From assembly GCF_001449115.1 (NCBI RefSeq), contig NZ_LAIJ01000009.1, positions 1,182,104-1,246,103 of the forward strand: a stretch of 64,000 nucleotides of DNA, given 5' to 3'. This document shows positions 8,472 to 17,034 of the stretch, one piece after another. The notes under the pieces were generated by a model. The model saw only the letters and a program-made list of their open reading frames with translations. It was not told the origin of the DNA and did not search any database. Source of the stretch: Occallatibacter gabretensis. Its GTDB lineage: Bacteria; Acidobacteriota; Terriglobia; Terriglobales; Acidobacteriaceae. Both the position numbers and the translations under genes were made by a program. Each line of letters opens with the position of its first letter. The stretch's first letter is position 1.

Positions 8472-9383
8472 TTACTTATGGCGTTTGTTGTCGACCTGGA
8501 GGGTTAGGGTCTGCTGGCGGCTGTCGCGTAGGATGGCTAGCTGCACCTGCTTGCCCTGGTTGGCTTTGAGGGTGCGGTCCCAGTCGGCGGTGGTTTTGAT
8601 GGCTTCCGGGCCGACGCGGAGGATGATGTCGTATTCGTGCAGGCCGGCGGACTCGGCTTCGGTGTGGCGGGCTACCTGCTTGACGAGCAGGCCGGAGGGG
8701 ATGCCGAGGTAATCGGACATCTGCTGGGAGAGCGGCTCGACGACTGCGCCGACTTTAAGCTCGCTGCCGAAGAAGGGCACATGGAATCCGCCGGTGGAGG
8801 GTACGTCGCCGCCGCTGGCGCCGGAGAGAATGTTGAGGCTGGAAGCCGAGCTGCTGCCGCCGCCAGAGTCCTGGCGGGCGTTGAGTTTGTTCCAGACGTC
8901 GCGCTCCATGGAGCGGCGATCTACGAGCAGAACGGAGAGGGTTTCCTGATTGCCTTCACGCATGATGACCAGACTGACCCAGCGGCCGGAGGGTACCTCG
9001 TGGAGGGTGGCGTTGAACTGAGTGGCGCTTTCAATGTTCTGGCCGTTGATGGAGAGCACGACGTCATTGATGCGGAGGCCTTTCTGGCCGCCGGCGGGAG
9101 CGTCGTGATCGATATTCGTAATGACGGCGCCACGCTTTTCGGTGAGGCGAAGGCGGCTAAAGGACTCATTATCGACATCTGTGACGAGGACGCCGAGGTA
9201 GCCGGGCGTGGCTGCATGTGAAGTCATGTGTAGGCGGTCGAGGAGCTCGTGGAGGGTCTGATCCTGTGCCGATGCGCGCGAAGGTGCGAGGGCCACGGCT
9301 GCCGCAATGAGTGCGACTGCGGCTAATGAGCGCGAGCCAGAGAACGGATTGCCGAGATGACAGGGCCTCGAAAAGTACTGCAT
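8472..9383 (-). CDS. Exported protein with two PDZ domains
   Basis: This 303-residue protein has a signal peptide (residues 18-40, ending ASAQ) and two PDZ domains. The first, about residues 58-150, contains GYLGVLV and the GLRINDVVLSING carboxylate-binding loop. The second, about 205-300, has GLHEYDIILRVG. No protease domain accompanies them, unlike DegP/HtrA. It lies downstream of the ECF sigma factor and anti-sigma factor genes in the same direction, so a role in envelope stress sensing, by binding C-termini of misfolded outer-membrane proteins, is a reasonable inference. The linker between the domains is rich in Gly and Ser. Confidence 0.83.
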   Translation of the reverse strand: MQYFSRPCHLGNPFSGSRSLAAVALIAAAVALAPSRASAQDQTLHELLDRLHMTSHAATPGYLGVLVTDVDNESFSRLRLTEKRGAVITNIDHDAPAGGQKGLRINDVVLSINGQNIESATQFNATLHEVPSGRWVSLVIMREGNQETLSVLLVDRRSMERDVWNKLNARQDSGGGSSSASSLNILSGASGGDVPSTGGFHVPFFGSELKVGAVVEPLSQQMSDYLGIPSGLLVKQVARHTEAESAGLHEYDIILRVGPEAIKTTADWDRTLKANQGKQVQLAILRDSRQQTLTLQVDNKRHK

Positions 9384-9487
9384 GATTAAATCCCCCGAGT
9401 GTTCCCCGGTGCGCTCTCTTTAGACGTTCTGGCGCGGCTTACGGGGTGTTGCAGTTGGGTGAATCCGCTCTTGCTTACTGGACGACG

Positions 9488-10474
9488 TTACTGGATCTCC
9501 GGAGCCTGGCTTAATGCCTGGCGAGAGACCATACGAATCTGCGGGTTAGGGTCGGAACTGGCGACGTTGTGAAGCACCTGGCGCACGCTGGTATCGGCTT
9601 CGACGGGAGTGAGCGCGTGGATGGCGTCGGTGCGGACCTCTGCGTCGGAGTCATAGAGAACCGCTTCCAGGATGCCGTTGCGAATTCCGAGATCCTCTGC
9701 AACGTAGGGCGCAAGGCCGGCGAGGGCTTTGCGGCGCATCTGCGGGCTGCGGCCGTAGCGGAGGACCATGACCAGAGCATCGCTGAGGCCGGAGGCACGG
9801 CAGCTGTGGCCCTTTTGGCACTCGTCAACCACGAGGTCAACAGAGCTATCGTCTTCACCGGAGGCGGCAGCGCGGACGGCGGCGAGGGTGAGAAAGTGGC
9901 GAATCTTGGCGTCGTCGAGCGAGCCGGAAAACTGGCGCGGAACGATCTGCTTGTAGCTGACCTCGACCTGTTCGGAGTTGGGTTGGCGCTCAATGCGGGA
10001 GATGCTGGCGATTTCTCCGGCGACGGAGGGCGCGGCAGCTTCTACGACGGCCTGAGCACCGGCCTGGTTCTGGGCGGCTTCACCGGCTTTGGCGACGTGG
10101 CTCTGCGAGACGTAATAGCCGCCGAGCGAGCCAGCTGCTCCGCCGATGACGAGCATGAGAGCGGCGGCGACAGGGGCGGATTGCAGGCGCGCGAAACTGT
10201 TGCCCATGTAGCGGGCGACACGCTCATACCAGCGGCGCGGCGGCAGGGTGTCGAGCGCTTCTTCGAGGCGCAGACGAGAGCGGGCCATGAGATTGGCTTC
10301 GGGTTCGGAGATGGGGTGCGAGTCTGCCAGCAGCTTGATGGCGCGTAGAGTTTCGCGCTCGTGGCCGCATTCGGGGCAGATGGCCAGATGCCGGGAGAGC
10401 TCGTGGGCTGCGTCGTCAGACAGCTCACCGTATTCGGCCATCACGATTTGCTCGTGCGCCAATTCGCAATTCAT
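9488..10474 (-). CDS. Membrane-anchored zinc-finger anti-sigma factor with HEAT-like C-terminal domain
   Basis: This 328-residue protein begins with an anti-sigma zinc-finger helix: H29, C33 and C36 form the HxxxCxxC motif (HLAICPEC). A single membrane segment lies near residues 100-121 (AAALMLVIGGAAGSLGGYYV). The extracytoplasmic part, about 190-328, contains helical repeats resembling HEAT units, for example RRKALAGLAPYVAED, RNGILEAVLYDSDAEVRTDA and PNPQIRMVSRQAL. The domain order fits a membrane sensor that holds the sigma factor encoded just upstream. The start at 10474 is preferred over 10495 because the MNCELAHEQ start matches the family. HEAT repeats are an unusual sensor for this class. 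Confidence 0.85.
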   Translation of the reverse strand: MNCELAHEQIVMAEYGELSDDAAHELSRHLAICPECGHERETLRAIKLLADSHPISEPEANLMARSRLRLEEALDTLPPRRWYERVARYMGNSFARLQSAPVAAALMLVIGGAAGSLGGYYVSQSHVAKAGEAAQNQAGAQAVVEAAAPSVAGEIASISRIERQPNSEQVEVSYKQIVPRQFSGSLDDAKIRHFLTLAAVRAAASGEDDSSVDLVVDECQKGHSCRASGLSDALVMVLRYGRSPQMRRKALAGLAPYVAEDLGIRNGILEAVLYDSDAEVRTDAIHALTPVEADTSVRQVLHNVASSDPNPQIRMVSRQALSQAPEIQ

Positions 10475-10527
10475 GGGTACGTCCTTTTGCCTCACCTGAA
10501 AACAATGCAGATCTGAAACTAGTAGTG

Positions 10528-11256
10528 CTACCGGAGGCCCGCCAGTTGCGATCGGAGTTTCTTTGTCGCACGGAATAATGTGTTTTTAGCGGTTTCTTCG
10601 GTGGTAGAAAGCATTTCTCCGATGGTGCGCAGGCGGAGACCCTGGTAGTGCTTCAATTCAAAAACCATGCGCTCGCGGGGAGTGAGCTTAGAGAGTGCGT
10701 CCTGAATGCGGATGCCGAGAAGCTTGCGGTCGAGCTCGCGCGCGGGGTTTGAAAATGCGCGGTCGTCGGAGACGGAGGCGAGGATGTCGATCTCGTCGCC
10801 GGAGTGGTCGAGGATGACGGCCTGATCTTCGCGGCGGGTCTTGCGGCGGCGGAGCTGATCGAGGCAGAGATTGGTGACGATGCGGTAGATCCAGGTGTAG
10901 AAAGAACACTCAAAGCGGAAGTTGCCGATGTAACGGTAGGCCTTGAGGAATGCTTCCTGATAGATGTCTTCGGCGTCATGCTCGCTGCCGGTGAGATGGA
11001 GGGCGAGGCGCAGGACCTGATTTTCGTACTGACGGACGAGCGCGTCAAATGCAGTGCGGGAGCCGGACTGCGCGGCGCGGATCAGCTCGATTTCAGGCGC
11101 GCGGGAGGCGAGGCGCTCAGTTGCGCTTTTGGGTCCGCCGATGGCGCGGGTCGCAGTCATGCTTGTAGGGGATTGTACGCCCAAAGCGGTAGGCCAGGCC
11201 AAGGACGCGGTTTGGTTTGCCGGTGAATCGGGGTATGGAAGCGCTTCCGTAGCCAT
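10528..11256 (-). CDS. ECF (sigma-E type) RNA polymerase sigma factor
   Basis: This 242-residue sigma-70 family protein has region 2 (ALVRQYENQVLRLA...DAEDIYQEAFLKAYR...FYTWIYRIVTNLCLDQLRRRK) and region 4 (ALSKLTPRERMVFELKHYQG...IGEMLSTTEETAKNTLFRATKKL). Region 3 is absent, as expected for ECF factors. It directs RNA polymerase to a stress regulon controlled by the anti-sigma factor encoded 53 bases downstream. The ATG at 11256 is chosen because GAGG stands 6 bases upstream; ATG 11160 is a possible shorter start. The first 50 residues are a low-complexity leader not typical of the family. Confidence 0.9.
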   Translation of the reverse strand: MATEALPYPDSPANQTASLAWPTALGVQSPTSMTATRAIGGPKSATERLASRAPEIELIRAAQSGSRTAFDALVRQYENQVLRLALHLTGSEHDAEDIYQEAFLKAYRYIGNFRFECSFYTWIYRIVTNLCLDQLRRRKTRREDQAVILDHSGDEIDILASVSDDRAFSNPARELDRKLLGIRIQDALSKLTPRERMVFELKHYQGLRLRTIGEMLSTTEETAKNTLFRATKKLRSQLAGLR

Positions 11257-11421
11257 GATTTGCCTCGAAAATCTCTCCTGAAATGGTGAGGGGAGGGTGA
11301 AACCGGGTAAACCGCTGCGATTAGATGGACGTGTAGTTCGTGAGTTAGTGAGCGAGCGATGCGAAACATCGCTCTCAGGGACAAGGGAACAACGACTGGT
11401 TACGCAGCTACACTGGGATGG

Positions 11422-12015
11422 ATGACTAGCGGAAATCTTTTTGACGGTGGGGCGGCACAGACTGGTGGGTTGATTACGGCGCATTGCGATGGCGGCGCGC
11501 GCGGGAATCCCGGGCCAGCGGGGTATGGCGCGGTGATTGAGGACGCGAACGGGCAGGTGATTGCTCGGCTGAGCGAGTTTCTAGGCATGCAGACGAACAA
11601 TTATGCCGAGTATTCAGGCCTGCTGGGGGTGCTTAAGTGGGCGCTGGAACATGGGCACTCGCGGCTGAAGGTGGTTTCAGACTCCGAGCTGATGGTGAAA
11701 CAGATGCAAGGCAAGTACAAGGTGGGTAGCCCGGTGCTGAGGCCGCTTTGGGAGGAGGCTCGCGGGCTGACGCGGAAACTGGAGAAATTTGAGATTGGTC
11801 ATACGCTGCGCGGCGGAAATAAAGAGGCCGACAAGCTGGCAAATGAGGCAATGGACAAGGGCATGGGGAAGATGCCGAAGGCGATTCCGGCGAGCGCTCC
11901 GATGCCGACGAAGCCGGAGCGGGTGGTGCTGGAAGGGTATGTGAAGGATGGCGTGGTGCATTTGCTCGGTGGCGAGCTGCCGGATGGGGTGTTTGTGAAA
12001 GTGATGAAAGATTAA
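11422..12015 (+). CDS. Ribonuclease H family protein
   Basis: This 197-residue protein is a type-1 RNase H fold enzyme. The four catalytic carboxylates are visible: D23 (CDGGARGNPG), E63 (NNYAEYSGLL), D87 (VVSDSELM) and D137 (GNKEADKLANEA). It would cut RNA in RNA-DNA hybrids in the cytoplasm. The sequence is of the archaeal/actinobacterial RnhA-like branch (reverse transcriptase-like RNase H) rather than E. coli RnhA. A C-terminal tail of about 50 residues (GYVKDGVVHLLGGELPDGVF) is an extra not needed for catalysis. An earlier in-frame start exists at 11359, but it lies in the upstream region of the sigma gene. Confidence 0.87.
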   Translation: MTSGNLFDGGAAQTGGLITAHCDGGARGNPGPAGYGAVIEDANGQVIARLSEFLGMQTNNYAEYSGLLGVLKWALEHGHSRLKVVSDSELMVKQMQGKYKVGSPVLRPLWEEARGLTRKLEKFEIGHTLRGGNKEADKLANEAMDKGMGKMPKAIPASAPMPTKPERVVLEGYVKDGVVHLLGGELPDGVFVKVMKD

Positions 12016-12048
12016 GGCGGACAACCATTGCAGGGATCAATTGAACAA

Positions 12049-12858
12049 ATGATTTCGTTAACTTGTTTTGGCAACGCTGCATTGCGCGGAATTCCCATCG
12101 GCAAGTTCTTTCCCAATCACTCCAGCTGCAAATTTTGTGAGTCGGTTACTTTCACGGCTGGTAGAAAAAAGCGAAATGGCTCTATTGAATCATTCAATTT
12201 TGCCGATTCGCCTGATCAATGGTTTGAAAACTTGATAAAGCGAAAAATTCGCACGTTGCGATTGCACTGGCAACCGAGGGAGAATCCGCCACTTCCCGAC
12301 CACATTTCAGCAGGATTTGTAGGTGGTGGAAGAGTCTGGAAGATTGAAGCGGTCCGCAAAGACGGGAGCAGTGAGTTCTGGCTTGAAAAATGGGTCATTG
12401 GAAATCGTGAAGATGCAGATCGTCGTATCTGGCGCGTGACGTATGGACTGCGCGAAGTAGCAAAGACACAAGCAGTGCAAGATGTATCGCTGGATGCTGT
12501 GATACAGAATTTGCGCAAGGCGCTGAAAGAGATTAAAGATGCTTCTGCTTTGTACGCGAATGGAGCTTTTGTCGAGCTATTTGATCGAGGACTCAATGCG
12601 CTTGATAATCCATCAGCCGATGCACCCCGAGGTAATCTGTTTCCACCGGGCGTTCTTCCATCAGAAGCCGAAGCGCTCTTGAAAGCCGCGCAATATGCAT
12701 GGGTTTTTGGAGGGATGGGATCGTGGAACGATGGCGGATTCCCGAAAGGTTTGGAAGTGGAATATGAACGCGTTTCTACTCAGCTTTACGATGCTCTAAA
12801 TGAAGCCATTGCGAAAGCTGTGAGTTCAAGCGAAATTATAGAAATGGAAATGTCCTAG
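12049..12858 (+). CDS. Hypothetical protein, A/T-richer than neighbours
   Basis: I do not recognise this 269-residue protein. It has no signal peptide or membrane segment. Visible features are a Cys-rich start (CKFCES near residue 30), a predicted beta-rich middle (GGGRVWKIEAVRKDGSSEFWLEKW) and a helical C-terminal half with the stretch YAWVFGGMGSWND. The last part, roughly 190-250, is like short proteins of unknown function found in many soil bacteria. Its codon use is more A/T-rich than the surrounding genes, which suggests recent acquisition. An in-frame TTG lies at 12028, but the ATG at 12049 is preferred. Confidence 0.6.
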   Translation: MISLTCFGNAALRGIPIGKFFPNHSSCKFCESVTFTAGRKKRNGSIESFNFADSPDQWFENLIKRKIRTLRLHWQPRENPPLPDHISAGFVGGGRVWKIEAVRKDGSSEFWLEKWVIGNREDADRRIWRVTYGLREVAKTQAVQDVSLDAVIQNLRKALKEIKDASALYANGAFVELFDRGLNALDNPSADAPRGNLFPPGVLPSEAEALLKAAQYAWVFGGMGSWNDGGFPKGLEVEYERVSTQLYDALNEAIAKAVSSSEIIEMEMS

Positions 12859-12964
12859 ATTATTCAACTTTCCTGCAACAATCCCTCGGTATACTCAGCG
12901 CAAATTGATATGAACGCCGCCGCGTTATCTCAAGCCCACGGTATCCCAAGGAGCTCATCTACTC

Positions 12965-15196
12965 ATGGCCACTCGCCGCGATTTCCTGCGCCTTACCGCC
13001 ACCGCTGCCGGCGCAGCAATGATTCCTGCCAGCATTCGCAAAGCTCTCGCCATCCCAGCTAATCGCGCCACCGGGACCATCAAAGATGTGGGGCACGTGG
13101 TCATCCTCATGCAGGAAAACCGCTCCTTCGACCACTACTTTGGGACGCTTCGCGGCGTCCGTGGCTTCAGCGATCCTCGTCCCGCGCTTTTGCCCAGCGG
13201 CAAGCCCGTCTGGTATCAGCCGACTGCCGCTGTCAAGACCCACCACTACAAGGACCGCGGCCTGCACCCGAGCGCCGAACACGTTCTGCCCTTCTACCTC
13301 AATCCGAAGCTCACCACCGAATTTCAGGCCGGCACGGACCACGGCTGGAGCAGCGGTCACCAGGCCTGGAATCACGGCCACCATAACCAGTGGGTTACCC
13401 AGAAGCAGGACGTGCTGACGATGGGCTATCTTCAACGCGAGGACGTTGCTTTTCACTACGCGCTGGCTGACGCCTTCACCCTCTGCGATGCCTATCACTG
13501 CTCCGTGCATGCCAATACCGCGCCCAACCGCATCTACCTCTGGTCAGGCACGATGGATGCTGCCGGCAAGCTCAGCAAAAAGCCCAACGGCCCCGGCTTC
13601 GGCGAACGGCACATCGTCAATGGCTTTACCTGGACTACGTATCCCGAGCGCCTGGAAAAGGCCGGCATCAGCTGGAAGCTCTATCAAGGCGGCACCGGCA
13701 TTCCTGGAGACCCGACCGACAACTACACTGACAACTCGCTCGAGTTCTTTGCGCAATACCAGGTGGATGAGGGTGCGGACCCTCATGGACCGCTCGTGCA
13801 AAAAGGCGTCACCGACCGCTCTCTCATCGGATTTCGCGAAGACTGTCTCAGCGGCAAACTCGCCCAGGTGAGCTGGGTCGTAGCTCCTTACAAGTATTCC
13901 GAACATCCTGAAGCTTCGCCGCGTGACGGGGCATTCTATGTGAACACTATCCTGGAAGCGCTGACCGCCAACCCGGAGGTCTGGAGCAAGACCGTCTTCC
14001 TGATCAACTACGACGAAAATGATGGCCTCTTTGACCATATCGTTCCGCCGATGCCGCCTGCCGTGATGGGACAAGTTCAGCGGCAGAATGCGCAGGGACT
14101 GGTCTCCGACGATCTGCTGGAAGCCATGGAAGACGAGTTCCTCAACATGGACAATTTTCCCCATGACCGCCGTCCTTTAGTACCGGGCACCGATCCCGGG
14201 GGCCTGCAACCGATCGGCCTCGGCCCTCGCGTGCCTATGCTCGTTGTTTCTCCGTGGTCGACGGGCGGCTATGTCTGCTCGCAGGTCTTCGACCATACTT
14301 CGGTGCTGCAATTTCTGGAAGCCCGCTTTGACATTCCCGAGCCGAACATCAACCCATGGCGCCGCGCGATCTGCGGAGATCTCACTTCTGCCTTCGACTT
14401 CGCCGGCACGGCCAAGGCGGCCTTTGCGCCGATTCCGGTCCCCGCAGTTCTGGCCTCTGCAAAGCAGCCCTACAGCGTACCCGAAGTGCAGTCCATGCCG
14501 AAACAAGAGCCGGGCACCCGACCCGCGCGCGCACTGCCTTACTCGCTGACAGCACGCAGCCGTATTGACGCAGCTGCGGGTAAAGTATGGATCGAATTTC
14601 GCAACGAAGGCAAAGCGGGAGTGGCCGTTTACGCGCGCAACAACCGAATCCCTCTTGAGGCTCCGCGCCGATACTCCATCTCGGCTGAGCAATCTCTCTC
14701 GGACTACTGGCTGCTCTCGGATATTGGTTCCGACATGCATCCCAAACAGCCAAGGACGGAGCCGGATTACGATATCTCATTCCACGGCCCGAATGGCCAC
14801 TTCAGCCACTTCCGGGGAGTGGTTGTCGCGCCAGCCTCTCCGGATCCCGAGGACAATACCGGCGTCAAAGCTCAGCCCAATCCCGAACTGATCCTCCGCT
14901 ACGATCACCAGAACGGCGACGTGCACCTGACCGTAGCCAACCGGGGCGCAGCTCCCTGCACGCTAATCGTGACCAACGCTTATGCGAAGTCCGAGGCTCC
15001 ACACAGTTATCCTCTGAAACCCGGCGGCTTTGCTGAAGATCACTGGTCCCTGGCTGCCAGTAACAGCTGGTTTGATATCTCCGTCACGACTGCGGAATCT
15101 CCGACGTTTCTGCGGCGGTTTGCCGGGCATGTGGAGACAGGGCGGCCGAGTACGAGTGATCCGGCTGTTTTTAGCGAAGATGCGTCGTTGTCCTGA
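12965..15196 (+). CDS. Tat-exported phospholipase C (phosphocholine-type)
   Basis: This 743-residue enzyme matches bacterial phospholipase C of the acid phosphatase-like family. It has a twin-arginine signal (MATRRDFLRL, then a hydrophobic stretch to about residue 30). The metal/nucleophile segment QENRSFDHYFG lies at residues 50-60, and further catalytic blocks include NYDENDGLFDHI and GLGPRVPMLVVSPWSTGGY. Two C-terminal domains (about 500-590 and 640-725) match the duplicated bacterial phospholipase C C-terminal domain. It hydrolyses phospholipids outside the cytoplasm to release diacylglycerol and a phospho-headgroup. The start has AGGAG upstream. A candidate -10 (TATACT) lies at 12890-12895, and a perfect convergent terminator follows at 15238-15267. 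Confidence 0.92.
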   Translation: MATRRDFLRLTATAAGAAMIPASIRKALAIPANRATGTIKDVGHVVILMQENRSFDHYFGTLRGVRGFSDPRPALLPSGKPVWYQPTAAVKTHHYKDRGLHPSAEHVLPFYLNPKLTTEFQAGTDHGWSSGHQAWNHGHHNQWVTQKQDVLTMGYLQREDVAFHYALADAFTLCDAYHCSVHANTAPNRIYLWSGTMDAAGKLSKKPNGPGFGERHIVNGFTWTTYPERLEKAGISWKLYQGGTGIPGDPTDNYTDNSLEFFAQYQVDEGADPHGPLVQKGVTDRSLIGFREDCLSGKLAQVSWVVAPYKYSEHPEASPRDGAFYVNTILEALTANPEVWSKTVFLINYDENDGLFDHIVPPMPPAVMGQVQRQNAQGLVSDDLLEAMEDEFLNMDNFPHDRRPLVPGTDPGGLQPIGLGPRVPMLVVSPWSTGGYVCSQVFDHTSVLQFLEARFDIPEPNINPWRRAICGDLTSAFDFAGTAKAAFAPIPVPAVLASAKQPYSVPEVQSMPKQEPGTRPARALPYSLTARSRIDAAAGKVWIEFRNEGKAGVAVYARNNRIPLEAPRRYSISAEQSLSDYWLLSDIGSDMHPKQPRTEPDYDISFHGPNGHFSHFRGVVVAPASPDPEDNTGVKAQPNPELILRYDHQNGDVHLTVANRGAAPCTLIVTNAYAKSEAPHSYPLKPGGFAEDHWSLAASNSWFDISVTTAESPTFLRRFAGHVETGRPSTSDPAVFSEDASLS

Positions 15197-15237
15197 AGCC
15201 TTCTGAGGGCGGCAGGGATTCATGTCGCACGAAACAC

Positions 15238-15267
15238 ACGGGCCGCATCGACAACGATGCGGCCCGT
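15238..15267. terminator. Bidirectional terminator between phospholipase C and zwf
   Basis: ACGGGCCGCATCG and CGATGCGGCCCGT form a perfect 13-base stem with the loop ACAA. It lies between two convergent genes. T runs are short on both sides. Confidence 0.85.
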
Positions 15268-15296
15268 GGTTTAGGTGCCGATGGTGAGGGGTAGAG

Positions 15297-16865
15297 TTAC
15301 TCGGGTTTGCCGAGGGAGTTTTTCCATTTGCGGCCGTCTTTTTCGAGCAGGCGGTCGCTGCAGTCGGGGCCCCAGCTGCCGGCGAAGTAGTTGGGGAAGA
15401 CTTCGGGCTTCTTTGCTGCCCATGCCTGCAGGATGGGGGTGTAGTGCGCCCAGTTGATCTCGACGCCATCGCGGTGCGAGAAGAGGGTCTGGTCACCGAG
15501 CATGGCGTCCAGCAGCAGGCGCTCGTAGCCGTTGGCGCGCTGCTGGCCGAAGGCCTGGGCGTAGCTGAAGTCCATGTTGACGGGGCAGACGGTCATGCCG
15601 GGCGTGTTGGGAACCTTCGTTCCGAAGCGCAGGGCGATGCCGTCATCGGGCTGAATGCGGATGGAGATAATGTTGGGCTGAATCTCCGGGCAGGGGGCGC
15701 TTGAGGACTGCATCCGATTGAAGATGAGCAGCGGGGGCTGCTTGAACTGGATGGTGATCTCGGTGGCGCGCTTTTTGAGACGCTTGCCAGCGCGGAGGTA
15801 GAACGGAACGCCTGCCCAGCGCCAGTTTTCGATTTCGAGTTTCACGGCGGCGTAGGTCTCCGTGCCGGACTCGGGGTTGACGCGCTCTTCTTCGCGGTAG
15901 CCGATGACCTTCTGGCCGCCGACGATGCCGGGGCCGTACTGGCCGCGGACGGCATTCGTGATGGGAATGGAGGGGATGGCCTGCCAGACCTTGACTTTTT
16001 CGCGGCGGACGGCTTCTGCTTCAAAGCTCGAAGGCGGCTCCATGGTAACGAAGCCGAGCACTTCCATCATGTGATTTTGGATGATGTCGCGGAGGGCTCC
16101 GGCTTTTTCATAGAAGGGGCCGCGGCCTTCAATGCCGATATCCTCGGCGGCGGTGATCTGGATGTTGTCGATGAAGTTGCGGTTCCAGACCGGCTCAAAG
16201 ATGCCGTTGGCGAAGCGGAAGGCCAGTACGTTCTGGACCGTTTCTTTGCCCAGGTAGTGGTCGATGCGGAAGACCTGGCTTTCAGGGAAGACTGCGTTGA
16301 CCTGGCGATTGAGCTCGCGGGCGGAGTCGAGGTCGTGGCCGAAGGGCTTTTCAATGACGACGCCGATTTTGCCCTGCTCGGGATGCGCCATGCCGCTTGC
16401 ACCGAGGTTTTCAATGATGGGCGCGAAGTACTCGGGCGCGGTGGCGAGATAGAAGAGCCGGTCAGGGCCGATCTTCTTTTCGGCGGCGAGCTTGTCGAGG
16501 GCGTCCTTGAGGCCGGGATAGCCGGAGGCGTCGTCAAACTGCAGCGCGTGGTAGCTGATTTTGGCGACGAACTCTTCGAGCTTGGGGTCAGTGGCGTCGA
16601 CCGAACCGAATTTGAGGATGCCATCCTTCATGTCTTCGGCAAACTCGTTGCCGAGGGGCCGGCGGGCAACGCCCACGATGGCGAAGTCTTTCGGCAGGAG
16701 GTTAGATTGCTCCAGATGAAAAAGGGCCGGGAGCAGCTTGCGCTTGGTGAGGTCACCGGAGGCGCCAAAGATGACCATGATGCCGGGGCCGGGAATCTTT
16801 TCCGCAGCATCGTGCCCCTGGGGCAGGTCTGAAGGGTTCACGCTCATTTGTACAGTGGTAGCCAT
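15297..16865 (-). CDS. zwf: Glucose-6-phosphate 1-dehydrogenase
   Basis: This 522-residue enzyme oxidises glucose 6-phosphate to 6-phosphogluconolactone with NADP+, the entry to the oxidative pentose phosphate pathway. The nucleotide-binding GASGDLTKRKL is at residues 34-44, EKPFG at 172-176, and the substrate-binding catalytic motif DHYLGKE at 202-208. The length is normal for the family. The ATG at 16865 is chosen because GGAG stands upstream and the sequence before it is the repeat tract. It is the last gene of a minus-strand group with gnd, a HAD phosphatase, rpiB and tkt. No 6-phosphogluconolactonase gene is visible nearby. Confidence 0.95.
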   Translation of the reverse strand: MATTVQMSVNPSDLPQGHDAAEKIPGPGIMVIFGASGDLTKRKLLPALFHLEQSNLLPKDFAIVGVARRPLGNEFAEDMKDGILKFGSVDATDPKLEEFVAKISYHALQFDDASGYPGLKDALDKLAAEKKIGPDRLFYLATAPEYFAPIIENLGASGMAHPEQGKIGVVIEKPFGHDLDSARELNRQVNAVFPESQVFRIDHYLGKETVQNVLAFRFANGIFEPVWNRNFIDNIQITAAEDIGIEGRGPFYEKAGALRDIIQNHMMEVLGFVTMEPPSSFEAEAVRREKVKVWQAIPSIPITNAVRGQYGPGIVGGQKVIGYREEERVNPESGTETYAAVKLEIENWRWAGVPFYLRAGKRLKKRATEITIQFKQPPLLIFNRMQSSSAPCPEIQPNIISIRIQPDDGIALRFGTKVPNTPGMTVCPVNMDFSYAQAFGQQRANGYERLLLDAMLGDQTLFSHRDGVEINWAHYTPILQAWAAKKPEVFPNYFAGSWGPDCSDRLLEKDGRKWKNSLGKPE

Positions 16866-16950
16866 TTCTCGATCTCCGATCGATTTAAGGACGAATGACG
16901 AAGGGCGAAAATTTACCGACACAGTTTGGATGATTTGCCTGAGTGATTCG

Positions 16951-16994
16951 ATCCCACCCTAGCGGCAAAAACAACCGTACCGCTAGAGTGGGAT
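16951..16994. repeat. Hairpin of 15-base arms between gnd and zwf
   Basis: Arms at 16951-16965 and 16980-16994 (beginning ATCCCAC and ending GTGGGAT) pair over 15 bases with one mismatch and a 14-base loop. It lies within the 168-base gap that also holds the flanking G/A-rich strings TTAAGGACGAATGACGAAGG (16886-16905) and the inverse-type CCTTTGTCCCTAGTCC (17006-17021). It could slow or stop transcription from gnd into zwf. Confidence 0.6.
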
Positions 16995-17034
16995 ACCCAA
17001 CTCGTCCTTTGTCCCTAGTCCTTTGTCCTTCGAA

